Positions 32,006 to 39,170 of a stretch of 64,000 nucleotides of DNA are shown here, piece by piece. Where the stretch lies: the NCBI RefSeq assembly GCF_008704555.1, contig NZ_CP023702.1, positions 7,362,001 to 7,426,000 on the forward strand, given 5' to 3'. The position numbers and the translations under genes were made by a program. The DNA comes from Streptomyces nitrosporeus (GTDB taxonomy: Bacteria > Actinomycetota > Actinomycetes > Streptomycetales > Streptomycetaceae). Each line of letters begins with the position of its first letter. Position 1 is the first letter of the stretch. Under the pieces are notes generated by a model. That model saw only the letters and a list, made by a program, of their open reading frames with translations, was not told the origin of the DNA and did not search any database.

Positions 32006-32668
32006 GTGTCGCCCACCGGACCCTTTGCCCAGCCGGAGGAGACGTCCACGACGTTGCCGCCCGCCGGCCTGCCGGTGCCCGCGCCCGCCGGTGAGGCGGA
32101 ACCGGGCCGCCCGCCGTCCAGCGGCGGTCCGGTACGCGAGGCTCTCTCGGTCAACCTCAACCGCCGCCGCCTCGCCCAGGGATGGAGCCTGCGCGAGATG
32201 TCCGCCGCCACCGGTATCAGCAAGGCCCTGCTCTCCCAGATCGAACGCGGCGAGGCCAACCCGACCCTCGACGTCGTCACCCGCATCGCCACGGTGCTCC
32301 GGGCCGACCCCGTCGACCTGCTGCGCCGCTCCCTGCGCGAACCGGAGATCCTGCGCGCCGGCGAACTCGACGAGCCCGAGGGGGAGAGCGCCGTCAACCT
32401 GCTCTTCGCCACGCACGGCCACAGCCGCTTCGAGGTCTACCGCTCCCGCCTCCACCCGCACGCCCAGAGCCAGCTCAGCTCGCACGGAACGGACTCCGTC
32501 GAGTACGTCATGGTCATCGCGGGACGCGTCACCCTGGTCGTCGACGGGACGCCCTACGAACTCCACGCCGGTGACAGCGCCCGCTTCGACGGCCGGGCAG
32601 GCCACTACTACACGACGGAGGACAGCCCGGCCGTCACCCACAGCATCGTCGGCTACCCGCTCACCTGA
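32006..32668 (+). CDS. XRE-family regulator with C-terminal cupin domain
   Basis: A 220-residue protein. After a Pro-rich N-terminal tail of about 40 residues comes an XRE helix-turn-helix (VNLNRRRLAQGWSLREMSAA, SKALLSQIERGEANPTLDVV). A C-terminal cupin follows (QLSSHGTDSVEYVMVIAGRV, YELHAGDSARFDGRAGHYY). These regulators sense a small ligand through the cupin and often control transport or catabolic genes. The start is GTG 32006 with a near-perfect AGGAGGAA. It converges on the beta-lactamase-like gene with a 28-base gap, so its target is not obvious from position. Confidence 0.92.
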   Translation: MSPTGPFAQPEETSTTLPPAGLPVPAPAGEAEPGRPPSSGGPVREALSVNLNRRRLAQGWSLREMSAATGISKALLSQIERGEANPTLDVVTRIATVLRADPVDLLRRSLREPEILRAGELDEPEGESAVNLLFATHGHSRFEVYRSRLHPHAQSQLSSHGTDSVEYVMVIAGRVTLVVDGTPYELHAGDSARFDGRAGHYYTTEDSPAVTHSIVGYPLT

Positions 32669-32696
32669 ACCGCCCCCGCCCGCCCGGTCCGTACGG

Positions 32697-33797
32697 TCAG
32701 CGGTCCTTCGCGCAGAGGGCCGCGTCCACCGCGCCCTGGAGGTGGCGCAGACCGTCCCCCTCCGCCGCCCAGGTCGTGGTGTAGACGGTGACGGTGCCCC
32801 GGCCCCCCGCGGCCCGGCCGCCGCCCACCGAGTCACCCGGCAGGTCCCCGCCGTGGCCCCAGTAGACACCGCCGCAGCTGAGCGGGACCGACGCGACACC
32901 GTAGCCGTAGCGGCTCCCGGCCGGGTAGACGTCGCGGCCCCCGACGCCGGTGGTGTCCCGGGTCATCAGCCGCACGGCCCAGGCCGGGAGCAGATCGCCC
33001 CCGAACAGGCCGTTCCAGAAGGCGTTGAGGTCCTCGGGTGTGGAGACGAGCCCGCCGGACGCCCCGAACTCGTACCCCGGGAGCTCCGTGACATCGACCC
33101 GGCCGGCCTGCGGGGCAGCCGGATGCTTACCGTAGTTACGGGCGTGCGGGCCGCGCAGGGTGAACTCACCGGGAGCCGGCCAGTAGGTGTCGTCCAGGTG
33201 CAGCGGGCGCAGGACCGTCCGTTCGACGTAGTCACGGAAGCCGGTGCCCGTCACCTCGTCGATGACCATCCCGAGCACCAGGTAGTTGGTGTTGGAATAC
33301 CCCCAGCCGGTGCCGGGCTCGAACTCCGGTGCGACGGCGAGTGCCGAGGCGAGGTACTCCTCGGGCGTCCCGGCCCGGGTCCAGTCCACCAGTGCGGTGT
33401 ACTCCGGCAGTCCGCTCGTCTGCTTCAGCAACTGCCGTACGGTGACGGTGCTCGTGGCGAGCTGGGGCACATGGGCGCCGGCCCGGTCGTCGAGTCCGAT
33501 CCGCCCGTCCGCCACCAGCCGCATCACCGCGACGGCGGTGAACGGCTTGGTGTTGCTGGCGAGACGGAACCGGCCCTCGGAGCCGACCATCGGCCTGCCC
33601 GTGCCCAGGTCCGCGACCCCCGCGGTCCGGGTCACCCTGCCGTCGTACGCGAGAGCGCCCGGCACACCGTCCCGGGCGACCAGCTGGTCGAGCCGGCGCT
33701 GCACCGGGTCCGGCCGGTGGGCCGCCGCCGCCGGGGCGAGCGTCGCGGTGAGTGCGGTGGCGAGCAGGACCGCGGCGGCGAGTCGCTTGCGCTGCAT
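32697..33797 (-). CDS. Secreted serine beta-lactamase/D-Ala-D-Ala carboxypeptidase-like hydrolase
   Basis: A 366-residue exported protein with a clear signal peptide (MQRKRLAAAVLLATALTAT..., AAA|H). It has the class C/DD-peptidase triad of motifs: S81-N-T-K84, Y167-S-N169 and the HGG of YWGHGGDLPGD near 313 in place of K-T-G. It may be a DD-carboxypeptidase, esterase or weak beta-lactamase; whether it confers resistance cannot be told. The ATG 33797 is preceded by AAGGGGG. Monocistronic on the minus strand. Confidence 0.9.
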   Translation of the reverse strand: MQRKRLAAAVLLATALTATLAPAAAAHRPDPVQRRLDQLVARDGVPGALAYDGRVTRTAGVADLGTGRPMVGSEGRFRLASNTKPFTAVAVMRLVADGRIGLDDRAGAHVPQLATSTVTVRQLLKQTSGLPEYTALVDWTRAGTPEEYLASALAVAPEFEPGTGWGYSNTNYLVLGMVIDEVTGTGFRDYVERTVLRPLHLDDTYWPAPGEFTLRGPHARNYGKHPAAPQAGRVDVTELPGYEFGASGGLVSTPEDLNAFWNGLFGGDLLPAWAVRLMTRDTTGVGGRDVYPAGSRYGYGVASVPLSCGGVYWGHGGDLPGDSVGGGRAAGGRGTVTVYTTTWAAEGDGLRHLQGAVDAALCAKDR

Positions 33798-33970
33798 GGA
33801 TGTTCCCCCTTGGTGATCGCCCGGCCTGAGCGGGCGGTGGCTCTTCCCTCGCCGACGAGCCTGCCAGGACCGCACCGCGAGATCAGTACGTCCCGGCCCC
33901 CGGCCAGAGGTGTCACCAGGCCCCCTTGACAAGAGCGACGCACCTGCCGCCACAGCACGCTGACGCCGCG

Positions 33971-34849
33971 TCAGCCGCCTGTTCCCGGTATCCGTTCCGC
34001 CAGGTCCGCGAGTTCGGACGGGGTACGGGGCACCGGGGCGTCCGGCAGCCCCCGGGCCCGGAGCAGATGCGCCACCGCGACACCCCACGGCAGCCGGAGA
34101 CCGGCGGCGGCGAGCAGATCGTCACGGCCGAGGACCACGGACGCCGGACCGGTGTGCGCGCCGGACGCCGTCAGCAGCGTGGCGTCGTCCGCCCAGCGCA
34201 GGGCGAGATCGACGTCATGGGTCGCCATCACCACCGTGGTGCCGGTGGCACCGAGCGAGGCGAGCGTGGCCAGCAGCCGCTCCTGGCCGTCCGGGTCGAG
34301 GCCGGCCGTCGGCTCGTCCAGGACCAGGACCCGGGGCCGCATCGCCACCGCGCCCGCGATCGCCGTCCGCTTCCGCTGCCCGTACGACAGCAGATGGGTG
34401 GGGCGGTCGGCCAGCGCACCGATGTCCAGCGCCGCCAGAGCCTCTTCCACCCGTGCCCGCACCTCCGCGTCCGGCAGTCCCAGGTTGAGCGGCCCGAAGG
34501 ACACGTCCTGGCCGACGGACGCGGCGAAGAGCTGGTCGTCGGGGTCCTGCACCACCAGCTGGACGGCCGTCCGCAGCCGGGTGAGCCCCGCCCGGTCGTG
34601 ACGCACCGGCTGCCCCCCGACCGTCAGCAGACCCTCCCGGGGCCGCAGACCCCCGCTGAGCAGCCGCATCAGTGTCGTCTTGCCGCTGCCGTTGCGGCCC
34701 AGCAGCGCGAGCGTACGCCCTTCGCGCACCTCGAAGTCCAGTCCGTCCAGCACGGGCGGCCCGTCCTCGTAGGAGAAGGACACCCCCCGCAGGGCGACCA
34801 GGACGGCGGACCCACTCACGGCGGACTCACTCACGGCGGACTCACTCAC
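33971..34849 (-). CDS. cbiO: Cobalt ECF transporter ATPase CbiO
   Basis: A 292-residue ATPase. Walker A is GRNGSGKTT, the Q-loop region VVQDPDDQLFAASV (typical of ECF ATPases), signature LSYGQRKR, Walker B VLVLDEPTAGLDPDG, H-loop ATHDVDLAL. It powers cobalt (or nickel) uptake with CbiMNQ. GTG 34849 overlaps the cbiQ stop (GTGA). The first codons are a 15-bp repeat giving VSESAVSESAVSGSAV, so GTG codons at positions 1, 6 and 11 are all possible starts before the conserved LVALRGVSFSY. Confidence 0.95.
   Translation of the reverse strand: MSESAVSESAVSGSAVLVALRGVSFSYEDGPPVLDGLDFEVREGRTLALLGRNGSGKTTLMRLLSGGLRPREGLLTVGGQPVRHDRAGLTRLRTAVQLVVQDPDDQLFAASVGQDVSFGPLNLGLPDAEVRARVEEALAALDIGALADRPTHLLSYGQRKRTAIAGAVAMRPRVLVLDEPTAGLDPDGQERLLATLASLGATGTTVVMATHDVDLALRWADDATLLTASGAHTGPASVVLGRDDLLAAAGLRLPWGVAVAHLLRARGLPDAPVPRTPSELADLAERIPGTGG
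34811..34849. repeat. 15-bp repeat encoding the CbiO N-terminus
   Basis: GTGAGTGAGTCCGCC occurs twice and a third GTGAGTGGGTCCGCC follows (minus strand). Each unit begins with an in-frame GTG, so repeat number changes leader length but not frame. Confidence 0.85.
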
Positions 34850-35595
34850 GACAGCGGCCTTTCCAGTACGGAGGTGAGAACGGCCAGAGCGATGAGCAGC
34901 ACCGCACTGCCCGTCAGGAAGCGGGCGGACACCGGGACCTCGGGCACCAGGACCCGCAGCGTCCCGTCGTACCCCCGCCCCGCCAGCCCCGACTGGAGCC
35001 GGGCCGCCCGGTCGAAGGCCCGGACGAAAGCGGTGGCGCCGAGCCCGCCCAGCGACCGCCAGGCCGCCGCCCGCGTGGTGTGCCCGAGCCGCGCGGCCTG
35101 CGCCTGCCGGACACGGCGTACCGACTCCAGCAGCAGAAAGCTCATCCGGTACGTCACCAGAGCGACGTCCACGACCGGTGCGGGCACCCCGGCCCGCACC
35201 AGCCGGGGCAGCAGGTCCGACACCGGGGTGGTGAAGGCGAACAGCAGCACGCCCAGGGACGCGGCCGAGGTCCGCAGCAGCAGCTCCCCGGCCCGCAGGG
35301 GCCCGCCGCCGGCCAGGCCGACGAACCCTTCGGGCCCGCCGACCCGCACCAGCAGAGGGAGCGCCCCGGTCACACAGAAGCCCAGCGGGACCCGGTAGGC
35401 CCGCCACAGCCGGCGGGCCGGCACGCCCGCCGGGCCGAGCAGCACCACCAGCGCCGTGACCAGCACCAGGGCCGCCCCCGGCCAGGCCGGCAGCGAGATG
35501 GCCAGCACGGTCAGACCGAGGCCCAGGACCGCCTTGTCCACGGGATGGCGGCGGCGCCAGCGACTGCTGTGCGCCGCCTCGTCGATCGGCAGCAC
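34846..35595 (-). CDS. cbiQ: Cobalt ECF transporter transmembrane protein CbiQ
   Basis: A polytopic membrane protein of the EcfT/CbiQ family: hydrophobic segments LGLGLTVLAISLPAW, AALVLVTALVVLLG and LLLRTSAASLGVLLFAF. The coupling helix motifs are VRRVRQAQAARLG (A-R-G-like) and AFVRAFDRAARLQSGLAGRGYDG. It connects the CbiM/N substrate part to CbiO. I prefer GTG 35595 (VLPIDEAAHSSRWRRRHP, 249 aa), which falls just after the cbiN stop; GTG 35661 would overlap cbiN by 59 bases. The stop overlaps the cbiO start. Confidence 0.9.
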   Translation of the reverse strand: MLPIDEAAHSSRWRRRHPVDKAVLGLGLTVLAISLPAWPGAALVLVTALVVLLGPAGVPARRLWRAYRVPLGFCVTGALPLLVRVGGPEGFVGLAGGGPLRAGELLLRTSAASLGVLLFAFTTPVSDLLPRLVRAGVPAPVVDVALVTYRMSFLLLESVRRVRQAQAARLGHTTRAAAWRSLGGLGATAFVRAFDRAARLQSGLAGRGYDGTLRVLVPEVPVSARFLTGSAVLLIALAVLTSVLERPLS

Positions 35596-35602
35596 GGCCG
35601 GA

Positions 35603-35950
35603 TCAGAACTCGCCGGGGCGGGAGCCGCCGGCGCCGTTCTGCCGACCCGCCGGCCCGGCACCCTGGCGCCGGCCCCGGTGCACCCCGAAGTAGTAGCCGA
35701 GGACCCCCGCGCCGAGAGCCGCCTGGAGGGCGAAGAGCGCCGACTCGATCTCGCCGGACGGCGGCTCGTACAGCGGGGAGAACCAGGGCTCGTAGTCCGG
35801 GTCGATCTCGGTGATCGCGGTCTCCGCCTCCGCGTCGGCGCCGGCGAACGGCTCCTCCTTGTGGTCGCCGAGCCCGAGGACCAGGGGCAGCACCGCCAGC
35901 GCGGCGACCGCCAGCAGGAGCAGCGCGTTGACCTTCGTGTGCTTCGTCAT
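35603..35950 (-). CDS. cbiN: Cobalt transport accessory protein CbiN
   Basis: A 115-residue protein with two TM segments: KVNALLLLAVAALAVLPLVL and, after an acidic extracytoplasmic loop (FAGADAEAETAITEIDPDYEPW), a helix at LFALQAALGAGVLGYYFGV. E-x-D-P-D-Y-x-P-W-F-x-P is the CbiN hallmark and is needed for metal loading of CbiM. The ATG overlaps the cbiM stop (ATGA). The C-terminal tail is Gly/Arg-rich. Confidence 0.93.
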   Translation of the reverse strand: MTKHTKVNALLLLAVAALAVLPLVLGLGDHKEEPFAGADAEAETAITEIDPDYEPWFSPLYEPPSGEIESALFALQAALGAGVLGYYFGVHRGRRQGAGPAGRQNGAGGSRPGEF

Positions 35951-36654
35951 CGGGCCACCGCCCCGGCGGCCGTACCCGCGCCGTTCGCCCGGCGCGTCAG
36001 GAACACGCCCAGCCGGGTCAGTTCGCCCTTGCTGGACCGCACCAGCAGACGCATCACCAGCACCGTCAGCAGCCCCTCGCTGACCGCGAGCGGGATCTGG
36101 GTGAGGGCGAAGACGGAACCGAACGTACCCAGCGCCCCCAGGAACCCGCTTCCCGGATCGGGGAAGGCGAGCGCCAGCTGCACACTGGTGACGCAGTACG
36201 TCGACAGGTCCGCGACGAACGCCGCGGAGAACACCGCCGCCATCAGGGCGGCACCGCAGCGCCGCAGCAGCCGGAACACGGCGTACCCGGCCCAGGGCCC
36301 CACGACCGCCATGGAGAAGACGTTGGCGCCCAGCGTGGTCAGACCACCGTGCGCCAGCAGCAGCGCCTGGAACAGCAGGGTGATGGTGCCCAGCACCGCC
36401 ATGACGGGCGGCCGGAACAGGATCGCCCCGAGCCCCGTCCCGGTGGGATGGGAACAACTCCCGGTGACGGAAGGGAGTTTCAGGGCCGACAGGACGAAGG
36501 TGAAGGCACCCGACGCACCCAGGAGCAGGGTGCTCTCCGGATGCTCTTTGACCTCACGGGTGAGCGATCTCACCCCGTGGACGACGAACGGCGCGGACGC
36601 GACACCCCAGGCGATCGCGTGCTCCGGAGGAAGAAAACCCTCGGCTATGTGCAT
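35947..36654 (-). CDS. cbiM: Cobalt transport substrate-specific protein CbiM
   Basis: A 235-residue membrane protein. It starts MHIAEGFLPPEHAIAWG, where the N-terminal Met-His of the mature CbiM binds the metal. Further conserved blocks are LPSVTGSCSHPTGTGLGAILF (His ligand region) and FVADLSTYCVTSVQLALAF. It determines metal choice; the B12 riboswitch upstream points to cobalt. The open frame continues upstream through the riboswitch, but ATG 36654 is fixed by the family N-terminus and GGAGAGGG before it. Confidence 0.96.
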   Translation of the reverse strand: MHIAEGFLPPEHAIAWGVASAPFVVHGVRSLTREVKEHPESTLLLGASGAFTFVLSALKLPSVTGSCSHPTGTGLGAILFRPPVMAVLGTITLLFQALLLAHGGLTTLGANVFSMAVVGPWAGYAVFRLLRRCGAALMAAVFSAAFVADLSTYCVTSVQLALAFPDPGSGFLGALGTFGSVFALTQIPLAVSEGLLTVLVMRLLVRSSKGELTRLGVFLTRRANGAGTAAGAVAR

Positions 36655-36696
36655 GACTCGGCAGACCCTCTCCAGCACCTCGTGGATGGTTGAAGC

Positions 36697-36854
36697 GCCT
36701 TGGCCGGTCTCCTGGCTCGCGGGTACCACCGCCCGTGCTCCGCCTTCCCGGGTCGAAGGACCCAGTGGCTGCCCGTGAGGGCTGGAGCAGGACTTCCCGA
36801 TCACAGTGGCGAGGGCCGCACCGGCATCACACCGGATTTCCCGTTCACCAAGGC
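36697..36854 (-). promoter_or_regulatory. Cobalamin (B12) riboswitch controlling cbiMNQO
   Basis: Read on the minus strand. The element is closed by GCCTTGG (36848-36854) pairing with CCAAGGC (36697-36703). Inside are ATCCGGTGTGATGCCGGTGC, the B12-box core GCCACTGTGA, and the 3' part GGGAAGGCGGAGCA with GAGCCAGGAGACC. It lies 42 bases before the cbiM start and right after a promoter. Cobalamin binding should turn off cobalt uptake. Confidence 0.95.
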
Positions 36855-36860
36855 GTGGCG

Positions 36861-36890
36861 ACCCTAGTGCCCGCGCCCGCGTGGTGACAA
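36861..36890 (-). promoter_or_regulatory. Promoter of the cbi operon
   Basis: On the minus strand TTGTCA (36890-36885) and TAGGGT (36866-36861) are 18 bases apart. Transcription would begin at about the first base of the riboswitch P1 helix, which supports the assignment. Confidence 0.7.
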
Positions 36891-37016
36891 GCGCGTTCCG
36901 GTGGCCGGTCCGGCCTGCCCGGCCGTCGCCCCGGGCCCGGCTGTCATCCCGGCCCGGTCCGGTCCCCTGCCGCTCCCCCCGCCGGTCGCCGTCCCGGGCC
37001 CGGCCCCCGCCTGCCG

Positions 37017-38813
37017 TCACCTCGGCTGCGCGGGTTGCAGCCCGGCGTACACGCCTCCCGTGGTCAGCAGTTCCTCGTGCGTACCCACCTCGACGATCCG
37101 GCCGTTCTCCATCGCCACGATGCGGTCGGCGCCCTGGACGGTGGAGAGCCGGTGGGCGACGACGAACACCGTGCGGCCGTGCACCAGCCGGGAGAGGGCC
37201 TCCTGCACCAGGGCCTCGGAACGGTTGTCCAGCGCGGACGTCGCCTCGTCGAGCACCAGGACGCGGGGATCGCGGATCAGCGCGCGGGCGATGGCCAGCC
37301 GCTGCTTCTGCCCGCCCGACAACCGCGCGCCCCGCTCCCCGACGACCGTGTCGAGACCGTGCGGCAGATCCGACACGAAATCCAGCGCGTTGGCGTCGCG
37401 CAGGGCACGCGTCAGCGTCTCCTCGTCCGTGTCCCCCATGCCGTACGCGACGTTGTCGCGGATGCTGCCCTCGAAGAGGATCGACTCCTGCGGCACCACC
37501 GAGAGGAAGCGCCGGTAGGTCCGCAGGTCCAGCCCGGCCATGTCGGTGCCGTCCAGCAGGATCCGGCCCGAGGTGGGCCGGATGAAACCGATCAGCAGGT
37601 TGAGCACCGTCGACTTCCCCGCACCCGACGCACCGACCAGCGCGATGGTCTCACCCGGCCGTGCGGACAGGGTGAAGCCGTCGACCGCCTGCTCCCCGTC
37701 GTCGTACGCGAAGCCGGCGTCCTCGAAGTCGATACGGCCGGTCACGCTCTCCACCCGCGCCTTGCCGGCGTTGTTCTCCAGGTCGGGCGCCTGCAGCACC
37801 TCTCCCGCCGAACGCACCGACTCCAGGCCCTTGGTGAGGACCGGAGCCAGGCCGAGCAGCGTGGTGACCGACCCCGTCAGTACGGTGAAGAAGGCGCTCA
37901 GCATCACCACGTCCCCCGGGGTGAGGGCCATCCAGCCGTGGTAGGCCACCAGGGCGGAACCGGAAAGGCACAGCACGCCGAGCGTGTTGAGGATCACCCA
38001 GGACAGCGAACCGAAGCGGCCGTTGATCATGTCCAGGCGCAGACCGGCCGCGAACACCTGGCGCAGGGAACCGTCGACCCGGCCGAGGGCGGTCCGCTCC
38101 AGACCGTGGGCGCGGGTGATGGGCATCAGCGCGGTCATCTCCCCGACCCGCGAGGACAGTTGTTCCACCTCGCGGCGGAAGGACTCGTTGTGGCTGCGCA
38201 GCCGCGCGCGGAGCTTCATCACGAGGAAGCCCGCCGCCGGGACCACGACGAGGAACACGGGCAGGAACTCGGGCACCCGCACCCCGATGACGACGAGCCC
38301 CCCGACCAGGGTGACGACGGCGCCGAGACCCATGTCGGAGCTCTGCTGCACCATCTGCTCCACGGCCTCGACGTCCCGGACCACCTTCGCCTGGAGCACG
38401 CTCGAACTGACCCGGGAGTGGTACCCGATGGACAACTGCTGCATCCGGCGGCAGAGCGCGGAACGCAGACTCGTGCCCATACGGCGGATACTGCCGCCGA
38501 GCAGCCGCACGTACCACTGGTGGAGCGGGTAGTTGATGACGAGGATGAACAGCAGGACGCCCGTCGACTTCCAGATCCCCGACTCCGGGCCGTGCTCCAC
38601 GACCACGTCGAGAACGGTGGCGGTGATCAACGGCAGCAGCCAGATCGGGCTGTGCTTCACCACGAAGATGAGTGCGGCCAGGGCGAGGCGGCCGCGATCG
38701 GGGCGGAAGAGGAGGCCGAGGGTGCGGACGGGGTTCTCGCCGCGGTAGCGGTGATCGAGGTGGTCGAAGGGGGCCACGGGATCGGCGGCCGAGGGTGAAA
38801 GCGCTTTCTCCAT
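37017..38813 (-). CDS. ABC-type exporter, fused permease and ATPase
   Basis: A 598-residue half-transporter. The TM domain (about 40-330) has LAALIFVVKHSPIWLLPLIT, VVTLVGGLVVIGV and SAFFTVLTGSVTTLLGLAP. The ATPase domain has Walker A GASGAGKS, LSGGQKQR, VLVLDEATSALD and the switch His AHRLSTV. It works as a homo- or heterodimer; the cargo is unknown. The ATG at 38813 is followed directly by GAGAAAGCGCTTTCA, so codons 2-6 (EKALS) are a LacI-type palindrome. The gene is alone, ending three bases from the longest cbiM-frame ORF. Confidence 0.92.
   Translation of the reverse strand: MEKALSPSAADPVAPFDHLDHRYRGENPVRTLGLLFRPDRGRLALAALIFVVKHSPIWLLPLITATVLDVVVEHGPESGIWKSTGVLLFILVINYPLHQWYVRLLGGSIRRMGTSLRSALCRRMQQLSIGYHSRVSSSVLQAKVVRDVEAVEQMVQQSSDMGLGAVVTLVGGLVVIGVRVPEFLPVFLVVVPAAGFLVMKLRARLRSHNESFRREVEQLSSRVGEMTALMPITRAHGLERTALGRVDGSLRQVFAAGLRLDMINGRFGSLSWVILNTLGVLCLSGSALVAYHGWMALTPGDVVMLSAFFTVLTGSVTTLLGLAPVLTKGLESVRSAGEVLQAPDLENNAGKARVESVTGRIDFEDAGFAYDDGEQAVDGFTLSARPGETIALVGASGAGKSTVLNLLIGFIRPTSGRILLDGTDMAGLDLRTYRRFLSVVPQESILFEGSIRDNVAYGMGDTDEETLTRALRDANALDFVSDLPHGLDTVVGERGARLSGGQKQRLAIARALIRDPRVLVLDEATSALDNRSEALVQEALSRLVHGRTVFVVAHRLSTVQGADRIVAMENGRIVEVGTHEELLTTGGVYAGLQPAQPR
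38798..38809. promoter_or_regulatory. LacI-type palindrome inside the first codons of the ABC exporter gene
   Basis: GAAAGCGCTTTC is a perfect 12-bp palindrome of LacI-operator type. It covers codons 2-6 of the exporter, so a repressor bound here would block elongation or a promoter very close to the start. Confidence 0.6.
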
Positions 38814-38924
38814 AGCTCCATCCCACTGGCTCCGGACGCTTCGGACAAGCCCCCCGCCACCTGGTGGGACAGCGCCCGAAGGCGCCCGCCAGGGCGCCGG
38901 CCACCGGCGCCCTGGCGGCACCCC

Positions 38925-39170
38925 GCGGCCGTCGTCGAGGAGGGGCCCCGCGGCCTCAACCGCCTGTACGTGGCGCTCACCCGGGCCGTCTCCCGCCTGG
39001 ACATCGTGCATTCCGAGCCGCTGCCGCCCGCGCTGGGACAGGCACCGCCGGGACAGGCGCCGGAGGAACGGACACCGCGGGGGGCGTCCCGGGCCGGGCG
39101 GGGGGCCGTCAGCGCAGCGATGCGGGCAGCGGCTCCCGGTGGAGGACACCCAGGCGCTGCGTCGCACGGG
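38925..39170 (+). pseudogene. C-terminal remnant of a UvrD/HelD-like helicase
   Basis: The plus-strand frame in phase with 38970 reads VVEEGPRGLNRLYVALTRA, then SRLDIVHSEPLPPAL, and ends at TGA about 39170. This is helicase motif VI and the end of a HelD/UvrD-like protein (compare SDLYVALTRATQRLGVLHRE in the intact gene next door). No helicase sequence precedes it; upstream DNA is a GC-rich inverted repeat. It lies tail to tail with the intact helicase and overlaps its last codons by about 60 bases. Because it is on the opposite strand and differs in sequence, it is a relic of a second helicase gene. Confidence 0.75.

Noticed and set aside
32697..33797. Antibiotic-resistance beta-lactamase
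   Set aside because: The motifs fit equally well with DD-carboxypeptidases and esterases, so no resistance claim is made.
36655..37020. N-terminal extension of CbiM (the open frame starts at 37020)
   Set aside because: The extension is the riboswitch and promoter read as protein; CbiM must begin with Met-His, as it does at 36654.
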